Assembly (NCBI RefSeq): GCF_001428025.1
Contig: NZ_LMSC01000008.1
Location: 249,035-303,053 of the forward strand
Reading direction: 5' to 3'
DNA: 54,019 nucleotides
From: Phycicoccus sp. Soil748
GTDB lineage: Bacteria; Actinomycetota; Actinomycetes; Actinomycetales; Dermatophilaceae
In this document: positions 7,269 through 15,714 of the stretch, piece after piece
How the letters are laid out: every line of letters begins with the position of its first letter
Numbering within the stretch: position 1 is the first letter of the stretch
Made by a program: the position numbers and the translations under genes
The notes under the pieces: model-generated
What the model saw: only the letters and a program-made list of their open reading frames with translations
Told to the model about the DNA's origin: nothing
The model's database searches: none

Positions 7269-8810
7269 ATGACCACGACCGGAGCCGCGACGCCGCCGCG
7301 ACCCTTCGCCGGGTTCGGGGACGAGGCAGAACTGGACCTCGACCTCGCCTCACCCCGGGTCGCGGCACAGGTCGTGAAGCGGCTGCTATCCCCGGACTTC
7401 GAGGACTGGTCGACCGCCGTGGCGCGGGTCGGGTCGTGCACCAACCCGATCCACCTGACCGGGACCTCTACCCGGGTCGACGCGGGCACGGGGGAGGTGC
7501 TGTCGTCGTACTCCTCGGACTCCGAACCGTTGGGGACGACGTTGATCCGGTGCGGCAACCGCAGGGCGGACAAGTGCCCGTCCTGCTCCCGGGTCTACGC
7601 GGCCGACATGTTCCACCTCATCCGCTCCGGCGTCGCTGGTGGCAAGGGCGTCCCCGAGCGGGTGGGGGAGAACCCGCTGGTCTTTGCCACCTTGACCGCG
7701 CCGTCGTTCGGCCACGTCCACGGCAAACGCGACAACGGACGAGCCTGCCGCCCCCACGCCAAGATGTCACGGTGCGAGCACGGCCGACTCACGACCTGCC
7801 TAGCCAAGCACGAGGACGGGGACCCGCTGCTGGGGCAGCCGCTGTGCTGGGAGTGCTACAACTACGCCTCCCACATCGTCTGGCAGTGGTGGGCGCCCGA
7901 GCTGTGGCGACGGTTCACCATCGCCCTCAAAAGACTCCTCGCCCAACGCCTCGACGTTCGCGAGGCCAAGCTCAATGACCACGTCACGGTGCAGTACTCC
8001 AAGGTGGCCGAGTACCAACGCCGCGGCCTGATCCACTTCCACGCCCTGATCCGCCTCGACGGGCCCAAGGCCGATGAAGGCTTTGCCCCCGCCCCCGGGT
8101 GGCTGACCGCGCAGCACCTGGCCGACCTGGTCCAGGAAGCGGCACGTTCGGTCCGGTTCACCGCGCCCCCGGTGTTGGCCGACGACGTCGACCGAGTGCT
8201 GGCGTTCGGCGCCCAGGCCGACTCCCGACCGGTGAAGGTGGGACATCGCACCGACGACCCGAACGGGCCCTTGGCACCGGAGCAGGTCGCCGGGTACCTG
8301 GCGAAGTACTCGACCAAGTCCGCCACTGACACCGTCGACGGCGAGGCATCGAACTCCCACCTGCGCCGGATCCAAACCGTGGCGGGCGAGTTCGCGACCC
8401 TCGTCGAGGACGAATGGGCCGCCGCGGGCATGCCGTGCGAGCTGAAGGAGCTGACCTACGGGCTGCTTGGCAAGTGGCACACCGCGCTGGGGTTCCGGGG
8501 CCATTTCGCCACGAAGTCCCGCCGCTACTCGGTCACCCTCGGCGCGCTACGACGTGCCCGCCGACGTGCCCAGGCGCTGCTCGCGGACGCGCAACGCACC
8601 GGTATACCCGTGGACCTGACAGCGATGGAAGCACAGCTGCTCGCCGACGACGAGGACGAAACCACGCTCGTCATCGGGTCCTGGGCCTTCGCCGGGATCG
8701 GGTGGGACACCGAGGGCGACGTCCAGCTCGCTCGCGCCGCTGCGGCTCGGGCACGCGAGTATGCACAACACCGAGCGGAGATTAAACGTGTTGCTGGGCA
8801 ATCGAACTGA
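7269..8810 (+). CDS. Replication initiator protein, HUH type (RepSA-like)
   Basis: A 513-residue protein. A cysteine cluster CGNRRADKCPSCSRVYA lies at about residues 96-112, more Cys/His pairs follow (CRPHAKMSRCEH, CWECYNYASH), then the HUH motif HFH in LIHFHALIRLD at about 254-258 and a candidate catalytic tyrosine in GYLAKYSTK at about 342. These are the hallmarks of the rolling-circle initiators of AICEs, which nick the element's double-strand origin after excision. The gene sits in one operon with the translocase, xis and int. The origin is often within or just after rep, but I could not pinpoint it. Confidence 0.9.
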   Translation: MTTTGAATPPRPFAGFGDEAELDLDLASPRVAAQVVKRLLSPDFEDWSTAVARVGSCTNPIHLTGTSTRVDAGTGEVLSSYSSDSEPLGTTLIRCGNRRADKCPSCSRVYAADMFHLIRSGVAGGKGVPERVGENPLVFATLTAPSFGHVHGKRDNGRACRPHAKMSRCEHGRLTTCLAKHEDGDPLLGQPLCWECYNYASHIVWQWWAPELWRRFTIALKRLLAQRLDVREAKLNDHVTVQYSKVAEYQRRGLIHFHALIRLDGPKADEGFAPAPGWLTAQHLADLVQEAARSVRFTAPPVLADDVDRVLAFGAQADSRPVKVGHRTDDPNGPLAPEQVAGYLAKYSTKSATDTVDGEASNSHLRRIQTVAGEFATLVEDEWAAAGMPCELKELTYGLLGKWHTALGFRGHFATKSRRYSVTLGALRRARRRAQALLADAQRTGIPVDLTAMEAQLLADDEDETTLVIGSWAFAGIGWDTEGDVQLARAAAARAREYAQHRAEIKRVAGQSN

Positions 8811-8823
8811 GAGGTGAAGGGTG

Positions 8824-9033
8824 ATGAGCGGTGAGACGAGAGTCTTGAGTGACGACCGGTTGTGGACGGTCGAGGATGTGGCTTACTACCTCGGGGTGCC
8901 GGTTCAGACCGTGTACTGGTGGCGGGGTGCTGGGAAGGGGCCGCCCGGGCGTCGGGTGGGCAAGCGGGTCCGGTATCGCGGTGAGGACGTGAAGGCGTGG
9001 TTTGCCTCGCTCGCCGTTGGGGTTTCGGCGTGA
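8824..9033 (+). CDS. Excisionase (Xis), MerR-like helix-turn-helix
   Basis: A 69-residue protein with the HTH_17 pattern LWTVEDVAYYLGVPVQTVYWW then GPPGRRVGKRVRYRGEDVKAW. It belongs to the small excisionases that bend DNA at the attachment sites and drive the integrase toward excision. GAGAGG lies upstream of a GTGATG pair; I chose the ATG. Its stop overlaps the integrase GTG start (GTGA), so the two are co-translated, as usual in AICEs. Confidence 0.9.
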   Translation: MSGETRVLSDDRLWTVEDVAYYLGVPVQTVYWWRGAGKGPPGRRVGKRVRYRGEDVKAWFASLAVGVSA

Positions 9034-10205
9034 GCGTGCTCGGCCTGGGTGAGCATGGGGAGGTCTTCTTCAGCGCCGAGCGTGGTCGGACGGTGGCGAT
9101 GGTCTACTACCGCGACTTCTCCGGCATCCGTCGGCGTCTCCGCGCCACTGGGAAGTCGAAGGCCGAGGCTCGTCGTGCCGTGGAGGTGTCGCTGCGTCGT
9201 GCTCTGACGGTTGGGGCGGATGGCGACTTCACGCCGCGGTCGACTCTGGCCGACGGGGCTCGCGGCTGGCTCGCCATGTTCGAGGGCCTGGTCGAGCGTG
9301 GCAGCCGGTCTCCGTCGACGTTGGACCTGTACCGCGACGCCATCGAGCGGCACGTGATCCCGGGAGTCGGGTCGCTCAAGCTCGGGGAGGTCAGCACGGC
9401 TCGGATGGACCGGTTCCTCCAGTCGGTCCTCGAGGAGAAGGGCTACGCCACGGCGAAGCTGTGCCGCACCGTGCTGTCGGGCCTCTGCGGCTGGCTGGTG
9501 CGTCGCGACGGTTTGAGCGTGAACCCGGTGCGCGACGTCACGCCATTGGAGGCTGATCGCGACCGGACCGCTCGGGCCTTGTCGGTCAAGGAGATCAGCG
9601 ACTGGCTGGCGATCCTGGACGCCGACCCGGTCGCCAGGAGGAAGGACCTTCCCGAGCTGGCGCGGTTCATCCTCGCGACGGGCCTGCGTCTCGGTGAGGC
9701 GTTGGGGATCCGGTGGAGCGACGTCGACATGGATCGCGGCGTGGTCAACGTCGAGCGCACGGTCATCCGGGTCAAGGGGAAGGGGCTACGAGCATCCCGG
9801 CTCAAGTCGAAGACGTCGTACCGCGTGCTGCTCCTTCCCGGGTGGTGCCTGGCGATGTTAAAGGCTCGTCGGGTGCGTCTCGGGGCCTTCGACGGCCCGG
9901 TCTTCGCTGATGCGAAGGGTGGCTACCGGGATCGCAACAACGTCGGCCGGGCCTTCCGGGAGGTGCGCGCCGGCACGGAGTTCGACTGGGTGAAGCCGCA
10001 CACGTATCGCAAGACGGTGGCGACGCTGCTGGATGGGAGCGGTGCGACCGCACGGCTGATCGCTGACCAGCTGGGGCACTCGCGGGTGTCCATGACGCAG
10101 GACGTCTACCTGGGCCGGCGTGCTGTGGACCCGAGCGTCGCCCTGGCGTTGGAGGGATTCGACCCGGACGCCGGACGGTCCACCGACGTGGTGGAGACGC
10201 CGTGA
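9030..10205 (+). CDS. Tyrosine site-specific integrase
   Basis: A 391-residue tyrosine recombinase. An N-terminal arm-binding domain (VYYRDFSGIRRRLRATGKS) and a SAM-like core-binding domain (GARGWLAMFEGL to about 170) are followed by the catalytic domain. The catalytic Arg is in TGLRLGEALGIRW (about 217), the second box is HTYRK (about 323), and LGHSRVSMTQDVYLGR (about 348-363) carries the His and nucleophilic Tyr. The gene ends 78 bases from the tRNA-Lys gene, the usual position for an integrase next to its own attachment site. GTG 9030 overlaps the xis stop. Confidence 0.95.
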   Translation: MSVLGLGEHGEVFFSAERGRTVAMVYYRDFSGIRRRLRATGKSKAEARRAVEVSLRRALTVGADGDFTPRSTLADGARGWLAMFEGLVERGSRSPSTLDLYRDAIERHVIPGVGSLKLGEVSTARMDRFLQSVLEEKGYATAKLCRTVLSGLCGWLVRRDGLSVNPVRDVTPLEADRDRTARALSVKEISDWLAILDADPVARRKDLPELARFILATGLRLGEALGIRWSDVDMDRGVVNVERTVIRVKGKGLRASRLKSKTSYRVLLLPGWCLAMLKARRVRLGAFDGPVFADAKGGYRDRNNVGRAFREVRAGTEFDWVKPHTYRKTVATLLDGSGATARLIADQLGHSRVSMTQDVYLGRRAVDPSVALALEGFDPDAGRSTDVVETP

Positions 10206-10283
10206 GCGTGTCCTGCTCCGTGTCCTTCTCCGCCGCTGTCGAGGGGCTGACTGCACTGCTCAGGTCGCTGACGTGCGTGTTTG

Positions 10284-10330
10284 TGGGCCCCGTGGGGCTC
10301 GAACCCACAACCTACGGATTAAAAGTCCGC
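10284..10330. other. Probable right attachment site (attR) in the 3' part of tRNA-Lys
   Basis: The integrase gene lies just outside the 3' end of the tRNA, and tRNA-targeting elements recombine in the 3' half and restore the gene with their own copy. The core should therefore fall between the discriminator base (10284) and about the anticodon loop (10330). Exact limits cannot be set without the other end or an empty site. Confidence 0.6.
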
Positions 10331-10356
10331 AGCTCTGCCAATTGAGCTAGAGGCCC
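10284..10356 (-). tRNA. tRNA-Lys (anticodon UUU)
   Basis: A complete 73-base cloverleaf without encoded CCA. The acceptor stem GGGCCTC pairs with GGGGCCC with one T-G pair. The D arm contains GCTC...GAGC, the anticodon arm is GCGGA-CTTTTAA-TCCGT with anticodon TTT, and the T arm is GTGGG-TTCGAGC-CCCAC. The integrase gene faces its 3' end. Confidence 0.95.
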
Positions 10357-10376
10357 GGGGGATCAGGGATTTAGTC

Positions 10377-10404
10377 GGGACTTCCCTAGGGACTTCCCTA
10401 GGGA
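10377..10404. repeat. 12-bp tandem repeat upstream of tRNA-Lys
   Basis: GGGACTTCCCTA occurs twice in tandem (10377-10388, 10389-10400), followed by GGGA. The junctions form palindromes, the best being TTCCCTAGGGAA (10394-10405). It lies about 20 bases upstream of the tRNA 5' end, on the tRNA's promoter side. Confidence 0.8.
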
Positions 10405-10696
10405 AGATCGATCGCAGTGACCCCGGCGGTGACAGGGTACCGGGCAGCGAACGGCGCAGCGGCGATGGCGTAGCGGTACCGCACCAGATGGCCAAGGATC
10501 GCAGCCCATGGCGTCGGGCGCGCTTCGGGTGAACTCGGCGTGCCTCTGTTCTGCTACGCGAGCAGCTGACCGCCCGCGTGCGCTGCTCGTGCAGACGGTG
10601 CACGCGGACGCCGACGGCGTCACCGTGCACGTCGTTAAGTCCCGCGAGGGGCTGGAGACGAGGCCGACCGCCTCGAGCGCGCAGCGCTGACCCATC
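10405..10696. other. No gene seen
   Basis: Open frames here (including a 60-codon plus-strand frame from 10508) have no ribosome-binding site and show no recognisable protein pattern. I see nothing beyond ordinary intergenic sequence. Confidence 0.5.
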
Positions 10697-10734
10697 ACGG
10701 CCCGCGTTCCCGGAACCTGGGGGATGCGGGCCGT
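10697..10734 (-). terminator. Hairpin downstream of the lipoprotein gene
   Basis: A 9-bp stem ACGGCCCGC (10697-10705) and GCGGGCCGT (10726-10734), with inner pairing in the loop, located 65 bases after the stop of the minus-strand lipoprotein gene. No T-run. Confidence 0.5.
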
Positions 10735-10798
10735 ACCCATGCCCGCGCGCCCACGCCCACGAGAGGCCGCGCCGGAGCAGCCGCCCGGGGCGGGGCGG

Positions 10799-11344
10799 TC
10801 AGCCGACCATGTGCTCCACGGTGAAGCACGTCAGGACCGCGCTCGCCTGAAGGTTCGGGTCCGAGCTCGTGCGCGCTTCGTACAGGTTCTGCCACAGGCC
10901 GAGGACGTCGTTGGCCAGCTGCTGGCCCTCGCTGGGGGAGTAGTCGGCGAACCGTTCGGCGATGTTCTCCTCCAGCTGCTGGGCGGTGGTGATCTTCCCG
11001 CGCACGCCATCGCAGGCGATGCTGACCAGGTTCGAGCGGACCTCGTCCGGGGTGGCCTCGTACATCTGGTGCAGGTTCGTCATCGACTGCGACCACAGGG
11101 TCTCGTTGTCCAGCTTCGGGGCGGTGTCCCGGATGACTCCCTCAGCGACCCCCGCCTCGGACGCCAGGTGGGTCACGTCGCCGGCGGTGAGCTCCAGCGT
11201 GCCCCGTGAGCTCCCGACGACGGTGCCCACCTCCCGCACGGCCGCCTGCGCGACCTCGACCTTGCCGCCGCCGCACGCCGCGGCGGTGACAGCCACCACC
11301 AGGAAACCACCTATCAACGCCTGCCCGCACCGTCGACCGATCAT
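10799..11344 (-). CDS. Putative secreted lipoprotein, unknown function
   Basis: A 181-residue protein. The N-terminus MIGRRCGQALIGGFLVVAVT is a lipoprotein signal with lipobox TAAC followed by GGG, so the mature protein would be anchored to the outer face of the membrane. The rest is predicted helical and soluble (SEAGVAEGVIRDTAPKLDN, TTAQQLEENIAERFADYSP, DVLGLWQNLYEARTS) with two further cysteines. AAGGGGA upstream supports this ATG over longer frames. The family is not recognised. Position beside the tRNA on the non-element side suggests chromosomal origin. Confidence 0.75.
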   Translation of the reverse strand: MIGRRCGQALIGGFLVVAVTAAACGGGKVEVAQAAVREVGTVVGSSRGTLELTAGDVTHLASEAGVAEGVIRDTAPKLDNETLWSQSMTNLHQMYEATPDEVRSNLVSIACDGVRGKITTAQQLEENIAERFADYSPSEGQQLANDVLGLWQNLYEARTSSDPNLQASAVLTCFTVEHMVG

Positions 11345-11981
11345 GAGCCGTCCCCTTACCCGACTTCGTTGCCTGCCTTTGCTGTCCCCTGCCGTCCCGA
11401 AGACCCGCGCCAGTGCACACGGTTCCGTGCACCGCTGATGCACCGCCCTCGACTGTGCCCCCGACTGCGGCGGTCGCGGGCCCGCCGTTTTGCGTAGCCG
11501 TGCCGGTGTTGTCCTGCGGTGTCTGGACGAATCGGACCTGGGGCGAACGGTCCCCGCGCATGCGCTACAACGCCCACACCGACACCACGCCCGCCCCGCA
11601 GGACCTGGACACGGTGGTGGGGCAGGCAGCGGAGGAGAGGGCAACTCGCATCATGCCCGGCACGGTCCGCGAAGCGGACCGTGCCGCGTTCCAGCCGGTG
11701 CGCACTCACGTTCCACACATGGGCCAAGGGCGTCCCACCGCACAGGAATGCCGCCGCTCGCGTACGAGGTAAACGCCCGCGTCAGAACTAAATCCCTGAT
11801 CCCCCAGAGGCCCGGGGGTTCCACGCTTCAATCCACCCAAGCCCTCCACGGAACCCTGCACGGAAGTATGCCGCACCCCTCGAGGGTGCCTGGCGTGGGT
11901 CATCCCTTCGGCTCGACCTGTCATCTGCGTCCGCGATTTCGGTGACCCGGCGCACTCGTCGGCGGCTACTTTCTGCGCACC
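11345..11981. other. Long intergenic region with a perfect hairpin and inverted repeat
   Basis: No credible gene is seen in these 637 bases. They contain a 13-bp perfect hairpin with a GAA loop (CGGCACGGTCCGC, 11658-11670, and its complement 11674-11686) and an inverted copy of the tRNA-Lys 5' flank (11787-11818). Either promoter, that of the lipoprotein gene (leftward) or the metalloprotease gene (rightward), should be here. Confidence 0.6.
11787..11818. repeat. Inverted copy of the tRNA-Lys 5' flank
   Basis: ACTAAATCCCTGATCCCCC (11787-11805) is the exact reverse complement of 10357-10375, the sequence just upstream of tRNA-Lys. It is directly followed by AGAGGCCCGGGGG (11806-11818), which repeats 10349-10361 in direct orientation, including the first eight bases of the tRNA. 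Confidence 0.85.
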
Positions 11982-14084
11982 ATGAACTCCTCCGCGCGCG
12001 CCCGCACCTTCACGCGCCTGCTCCCGCTCACCCTCGCCGCTGCGGCCGTGGGCGCCGTCGGTGTCGCTGCGGGCGGGGGATCCGCACAGGCCAGCCCGGT
12101 CCTGGCCGCGAACCTGCGCCTGATGGACCACGCCCGCATGGGTGCCAGCAACGGCCCGGTGCTGCACTCGATGGTGGCCCCGTCGCCGCCGGGCTTCGAT
12201 GCGACCAAGCCCGTCTCCGACGCCGCACTGACCAGTCGCGCTGGGATCGGCCTGGACCGGTTCGGCACGCCCGTCGCCACGTCGGACCCCCTTGCCTCAG
12301 CCGACGTCACCCGGGGGACGTCCCGCCCGGCCGGGGCGGACAACCCCGCCTCGGGCGACCCCGTGCTCGGCACCTCCGCGGCGACCGTCCCGGCCGGCAC
12401 CCCGCACATGACCAACTTGCTGTCCCAGCACGTCGAGCCGTCGTGCACCGGGACGGGCAGTGACGGCAAGCGGGTCCAGGTCGTCTACGCCTACGAGGCG
12501 GGCTCGGCCGACGACTTCGCCGGCAAGGAAGCGGTGATCCGCAACGAGATCGCGAACATCGACGACGTGTTCGCCGTGTCGTCCGCCGAGACCGGGGGCG
12601 GCCGACGCGTCCGCTGGGCGGCCGACACCGAGTGCGTGCCCCAGATCGCGGTCGTGCAGGTGCCTGCCGGTGCCATCCGCAACAGCACCAACGGATCCAG
12701 CGACTGGTCCGTCCTGAAGAGCTCGCTGGCCTCGCAGGGCCTCAACCGGGCCGACCGCAAGTACCTCGTCTTCGGCGACGCCCCTGCCGCCAACCCGGGC
12801 ATCTGCGGGATCGGTGACCGGTACCTCGACGAGAGCCCGACCAACAACGACAACGACGACTACGCCGCGCAGTACGGCGCCGTGTACCAAGGCTGCTTCG
12901 CCGCGTTCCCGAACGACCAGACCAGCGCCGGGCACGAGCTCGTCCACACCCTCGGCGCGGTCCAGGGCGGCGCCCCGAACGCCTCGCAGTACGGGCACTG
13001 CACCGACGACGGCGACCTCATGTGCTACCCCGACGGGTCCAGCACACCGATGCGCCAGGTCTGCCCCACGGCCCACGAGCCCCTGCTCGACTGCAACCAC
13101 GACGACTACTTCTCGACCAGCCCGGTGGCGGGGACCTACCTGGCGGACCACTGGAACGTCGCGAGCTCCTCCTACCTCGACACCGTCCCCGCGATGTCGC
13201 CCCCGCCGACTGGCGGGACCTCGGCCGCCGCCACGTCGTGGACGAGTGTGACCGCCACCGGGACGACCTCGGTCACCCTGTCCTCGGTGATGCGTGACTC
13301 GGTGTCGGCTCAGCCCGTCACGGGCGCACTCGTCACGGTGCAGCGCGCGCCGTACGGCTCCGCGTCGTACTCGGCTGCCGGCACCGCGGTCACGGACGCG
13401 AGCGGGAAGGTGTCGTACACCGCGTCGGCGTCGACGGCTGCCACCTACCGGTTCGCCTTTTCCGGCAACGACATCCACGCGGCCTCCACCTCGGGCCCGG
13501 TCATCGTCAAGGTGCCCACCAGGACCGCCCTGGTCGTCAAGTCCGGGTACCCCACCACGTTCTCCGGGAGCCTCGCCAACGCGGTCACCGGCAAGGCGCT
13601 GCCCACCGGCACGCCCGTGACCCTCAAGGTCAAGTGGTACGGCACGAGCACCTGGGCATCCGTCACGACCCTGCGGACCGACGCCTACGGCAAGGTCGCG
13701 TGGAGCTGGAACGCCTACCGAAACGGGTACTTCCAGCTCGTCCACGCCGGCGGCCCGTCCACCGTGTCCTCGGCCAGCGCCGCGCCGCTGGTGCGAATCC
13801 CGACCAAGGTCACCATGGCCGTGCGGTCGGGGCGGCCGGACGCCCTCTCCGGACGCCTGACGACCGGCGCCGGTGCGTCCATGAAGTACGTCTACGTCTC
13901 CCTCCAGTACCGCGCCTACGGCACCAGCACATGGCGCACCGGCACCCAGGTCCGCACGAGCAGCACCGGGACGGTGTCGTACTCCGTGCAGCCCCGGAAG
14001 CGGATGTACTACCGCTGGGTGTACGCCGGGACGTCCACCGGGTACCTCGGTGCCACGAGCGCGCAGGGGTACGTCTCCTACTGA
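11982..14084 (+). CDS. Secreted zinc metalloprotease with C-terminal Ig-like repeats
   Basis: A 700-residue protein. A Tat- or Sec-type signal (RARTFTRLLPLTLAAAAVGA, cleavage near AQA-S) leads to a protease domain with HELVHTLGAVQ at about residue 312, the zinc HExxH motif in a metzincin-like context. Cys-containing segments GHCTDDGDLMCYPD and CPTAHEPLLDCNHDDYF follow. From about residue 420 there are about three bacterial Ig-like modules (TSVTATGTTSVTLSS, LVVKSGYPTTFSGSLAN, MAVRSGRPDALSGRLTT) ending in tyrosine-rich strands. It is secreted and probably cell-wall associated or free; substrate unknown. A hairpin follows directly. Confidence 0.85.
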   Translation: MNSSARARTFTRLLPLTLAAAAVGAVGVAAGGGSAQASPVLAANLRLMDHARMGASNGPVLHSMVAPSPPGFDATKPVSDAALTSRAGIGLDRFGTPVATSDPLASADVTRGTSRPAGADNPASGDPVLGTSAATVPAGTPHMTNLLSQHVEPSCTGTGSDGKRVQVVYAYEAGSADDFAGKEAVIRNEIANIDDVFAVSSAETGGGRRVRWAADTECVPQIAVVQVPAGAIRNSTNGSSDWSVLKSSLASQGLNRADRKYLVFGDAPAANPGICGIGDRYLDESPTNNDNDDYAAQYGAVYQGCFAAFPNDQTSAGHELVHTLGAVQGGAPNASQYGHCTDDGDLMCYPDGSSTPMRQVCPTAHEPLLDCNHDDYFSTSPVAGTYLADHWNVASSSYLDTVPAMSPPPTGGTSAAATSWTSVTATGTTSVTLSSVMRDSVSAQPVTGALVTVQRAPYGSASYSAAGTAVTDASGKVSYTASASTAATYRFAFSGNDIHAASTSGPVIVKVPTRTALVVKSGYPTTFSGSLANAVTGKALPTGTPVTLKVKWYGTSTWASVTTLRTDAYGKVAWSWNAYRNGYFQLVHAGGPSTVSSASAAPLVRIPTKVTMAVRSGRPDALSGRLTTGAGASMKYVYVSLQYRAYGTSTWRTGTQVRTSSTGTVSYSVQPRKRMYYRWVYAGTSTGYLGATSAQGYVSY

Positions 14085-14090
14085 GGCCGA

Positions 14091-14107
14091 CTCGGGGCAA
14101 CCCCGAG
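14091..14107 (+). terminator. Short GC hairpin after the metalloprotease gene
   Basis: CTCGGGG-CAA-CCCCGAG, seven perfect base pairs, begins seven bases after the stop codon and is followed by GGTTCGTTCG. Confidence 0.6.
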
Positions 14108-14130
14108 CGGGGTTCGTTCGTCACAGAGAT

Positions 14131-15612
14131 ATGAGGCGTCGGACGTCGACCAGGGTCGTCTCCCTCGTCGCCGCACTGGCGATCACGGGCGCCTCCACCG
14201 TGGCGACCGTCGCCGGTCCCGCCGGTCCCGCCGGCGCGGCCACGACACCGGGCACGACACCGGCCGCGGCACCGGGCCGCGTCACGGCGAGCGTCACGAC
14301 CCCGGCGAGCCTCGCGCAGGCGGCCCTCGCCCGGATGACGCAGGCGCAGCGCGTCGGGCAGCTGTTCATGGTGGGGACGCCGGCCACCGGGCTGTCGACG
14401 GCCGCCGCCTCTGCCATCTCCACCTTCCACGTGGGCAACCTCATCCTGACCGGGCGCAGCTACGCCGGGACCACCCCGGTCCGCTACCTGGCTGCCACCG
14501 CCGACCGGCGCACGACGTCCACGGCGACGGCCGGGGTGCCTCTCCTCGTCGCGACCGACCAGGAGGGCGGCGCCGTACAGGTGTTGCAGGGCAGCGGCTT
14601 CACGCGCATTCCCACCGCCCTGACCCAGGGCACCTGGGCCGATACGACGCTCACCGCGTCCGCGGCCTCGTGGGGGCTCCAGCTGGCGCGGGCGGGCGTC
14701 AACCTCAACCTCGCGCCGGTCATGGACACCGTCCCCGCGACCCTGGGCACGCGGAACCCGCCCATCGGCTACTGGTACCGCGAGTACGGCCACACCCCGA
14801 CAGTGGTCGCCACCAAGGGCAGCGACGTCGTCCGCGGTGAGCGCAGCGCCGGGCTGGCGGTGACCGCCAAGCACTTCCCCGGTCTGGGGCACGTCACCGC
14901 CAACACCGACACGTCGGCCGGCGTGACCGACACGGTCACGACGCGCACCTCCGCCGACATCGCCCCGTTCCGCGCCGCCATCGCCGCAGGGGCGCCCGTG
15001 GTCATGGTGTCGCTGGCGGTGTACTCCCGGATCGACGCGAGCCACCCGGCCGTGTTCTCGCCCACCGTCATCACCGGGATGATCCGGGGCGACCTCGGCT
15101 TCAAGGGCATCGTGGTCAGCGACGACCTCGGCAACGCCAAGCAGGTCGCGGCCTGGTCGCCCGGCACGCGCGCGGTCGCCTTCATCGCCGCCGGCGGTGA
15201 CGTCGTCCTGACGGTCATCGCCTCCGTGCTGCCCACCATGGTCGCCGCGGTGAACGCGAGGGCCACGACCGACCCGGTGTTCCGGGCGAAGGTCGACGCG
15301 GCGGCGTACCGCGTCCTGCTCGCCAAGGCGACCTACGGCCTGCTCGCGCCCCGCCTGGCCACCGACGGCGTGCTCGGTCCCCTGACCGTCTCCGCCCTGC
15401 AGCGCTGGCTGCGGGTGACGGTCACCGGAACCCTGGGATCGACCACCGTCCGCGCCCTCCAGGCGCGCGTGGGCACGACGGCGGACGGCCTCTGGGGCCC
15501 GGCCTCGATGGCCGCCCTGCAGTCCTACCTCGGGATCGCCCGCGACGGCGCCGGCACGTGGAACGCCAGGACGGTCAACGCCGGGCAGGCCTACCTCAAC
15601 ACCCAGCTCTGA
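14131..15612 (+). CDS. Secreted GH3-family (NagZ-like) hydrolase with peptidoglycan-binding repeats
   Basis: A 493-residue protein. Signal peptide (RRTSTRVVSLVAALAITGAS, Ala-rich cleavage region), then a GH3 beta-N-acetylglucosaminidase-like domain: QRVGQLFMVG, LLVATDQEGGAVQ, NLNLAPVMDT, AKHFPGLGH (the KH-F/S-PG-x-G box) and GFKGIVVSDDLGN with the catalytic Asp. About 85 C-terminal residues hold two peptidoglycan-binding-like units (DGVLGPLTVSALQRWL and DGLWGPASMAALQSYL). It likely trims amino sugars from cell wall glycans outside the cell. ATG 14131 begins a proper signal peptide; the upstream in-frame start does not. Confidence 0.88.
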   Translation: MRRRTSTRVVSLVAALAITGASTVATVAGPAGPAGAATTPGTTPAAAPGRVTASVTTPASLAQAALARMTQAQRVGQLFMVGTPATGLSTAAASAISTFHVGNLILTGRSYAGTTPVRYLAATADRRTTSTATAGVPLLVATDQEGGAVQVLQGSGFTRIPTALTQGTWADTTLTASAASWGLQLARAGVNLNLAPVMDTVPATLGTRNPPIGYWYREYGHTPTVVATKGSDVVRGERSAGLAVTAKHFPGLGHVTANTDTSAGVTDTVTTRTSADIAPFRAAIAAGAPVVMVSLAVYSRIDASHPAVFSPTVITGMIRGDLGFKGIVVSDDLGNAKQVAAWSPGTRAVAFIAAGGDVVLTVIASVLPTMVAAVNARATTDPVFRAKVDAAAYRVLLAKATYGLLAPRLATDGVLGPLTVSALQRWLRVTVTGTLGSTTVRALQARVGTTADGLWGPASMAALQSYLGIARDGAGTWNARTVNAGQAYLNTQL

Positions 15613-15714
15613 GGTCCCGAGGCTGGTCCGACCCCAAGTCCGTCCCAAGTGGTGCGCAAGTGCCCGGTCGCACGCTGGTTCACGACCAGCACCGCACCCT
15701 CGAAGGACGAACCC

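Larger units (their letters stand above)
1..10330. mobile_element. Right-hand part of an actinomycete integrative and conjugative element (AICE, pSAM2-like)
   Basis: The ordered set GntR repressor, Pra-like activator, small Spd-like protein, FtsK/SpoIIIE translocase, HUH replication initiator, Xis and tyrosine integrase, ending against the 3' end of a tRNA gene, is the known AICE layout of the pSAM2 type. Such elements excise, replicate as circles and transfer double-stranded DNA with a single FtsK-like protein. The right boundary lies inside the tRNA-Lys gene. I found no second copy of the tRNA 3' segment to the left, so the left end is probably before base 1, and genes at 36-3148 are then likely cargo. 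The core 4004-10330 is firm; inclusion of 1-4003 is inference. Confidence 0.75.

Noticed and set aside
10508-10690. 60-codon plus-strand frame between tRNA-Lys and the lipoprotein gene
   Set aside because: No ribosome-binding site or recognisable pattern.
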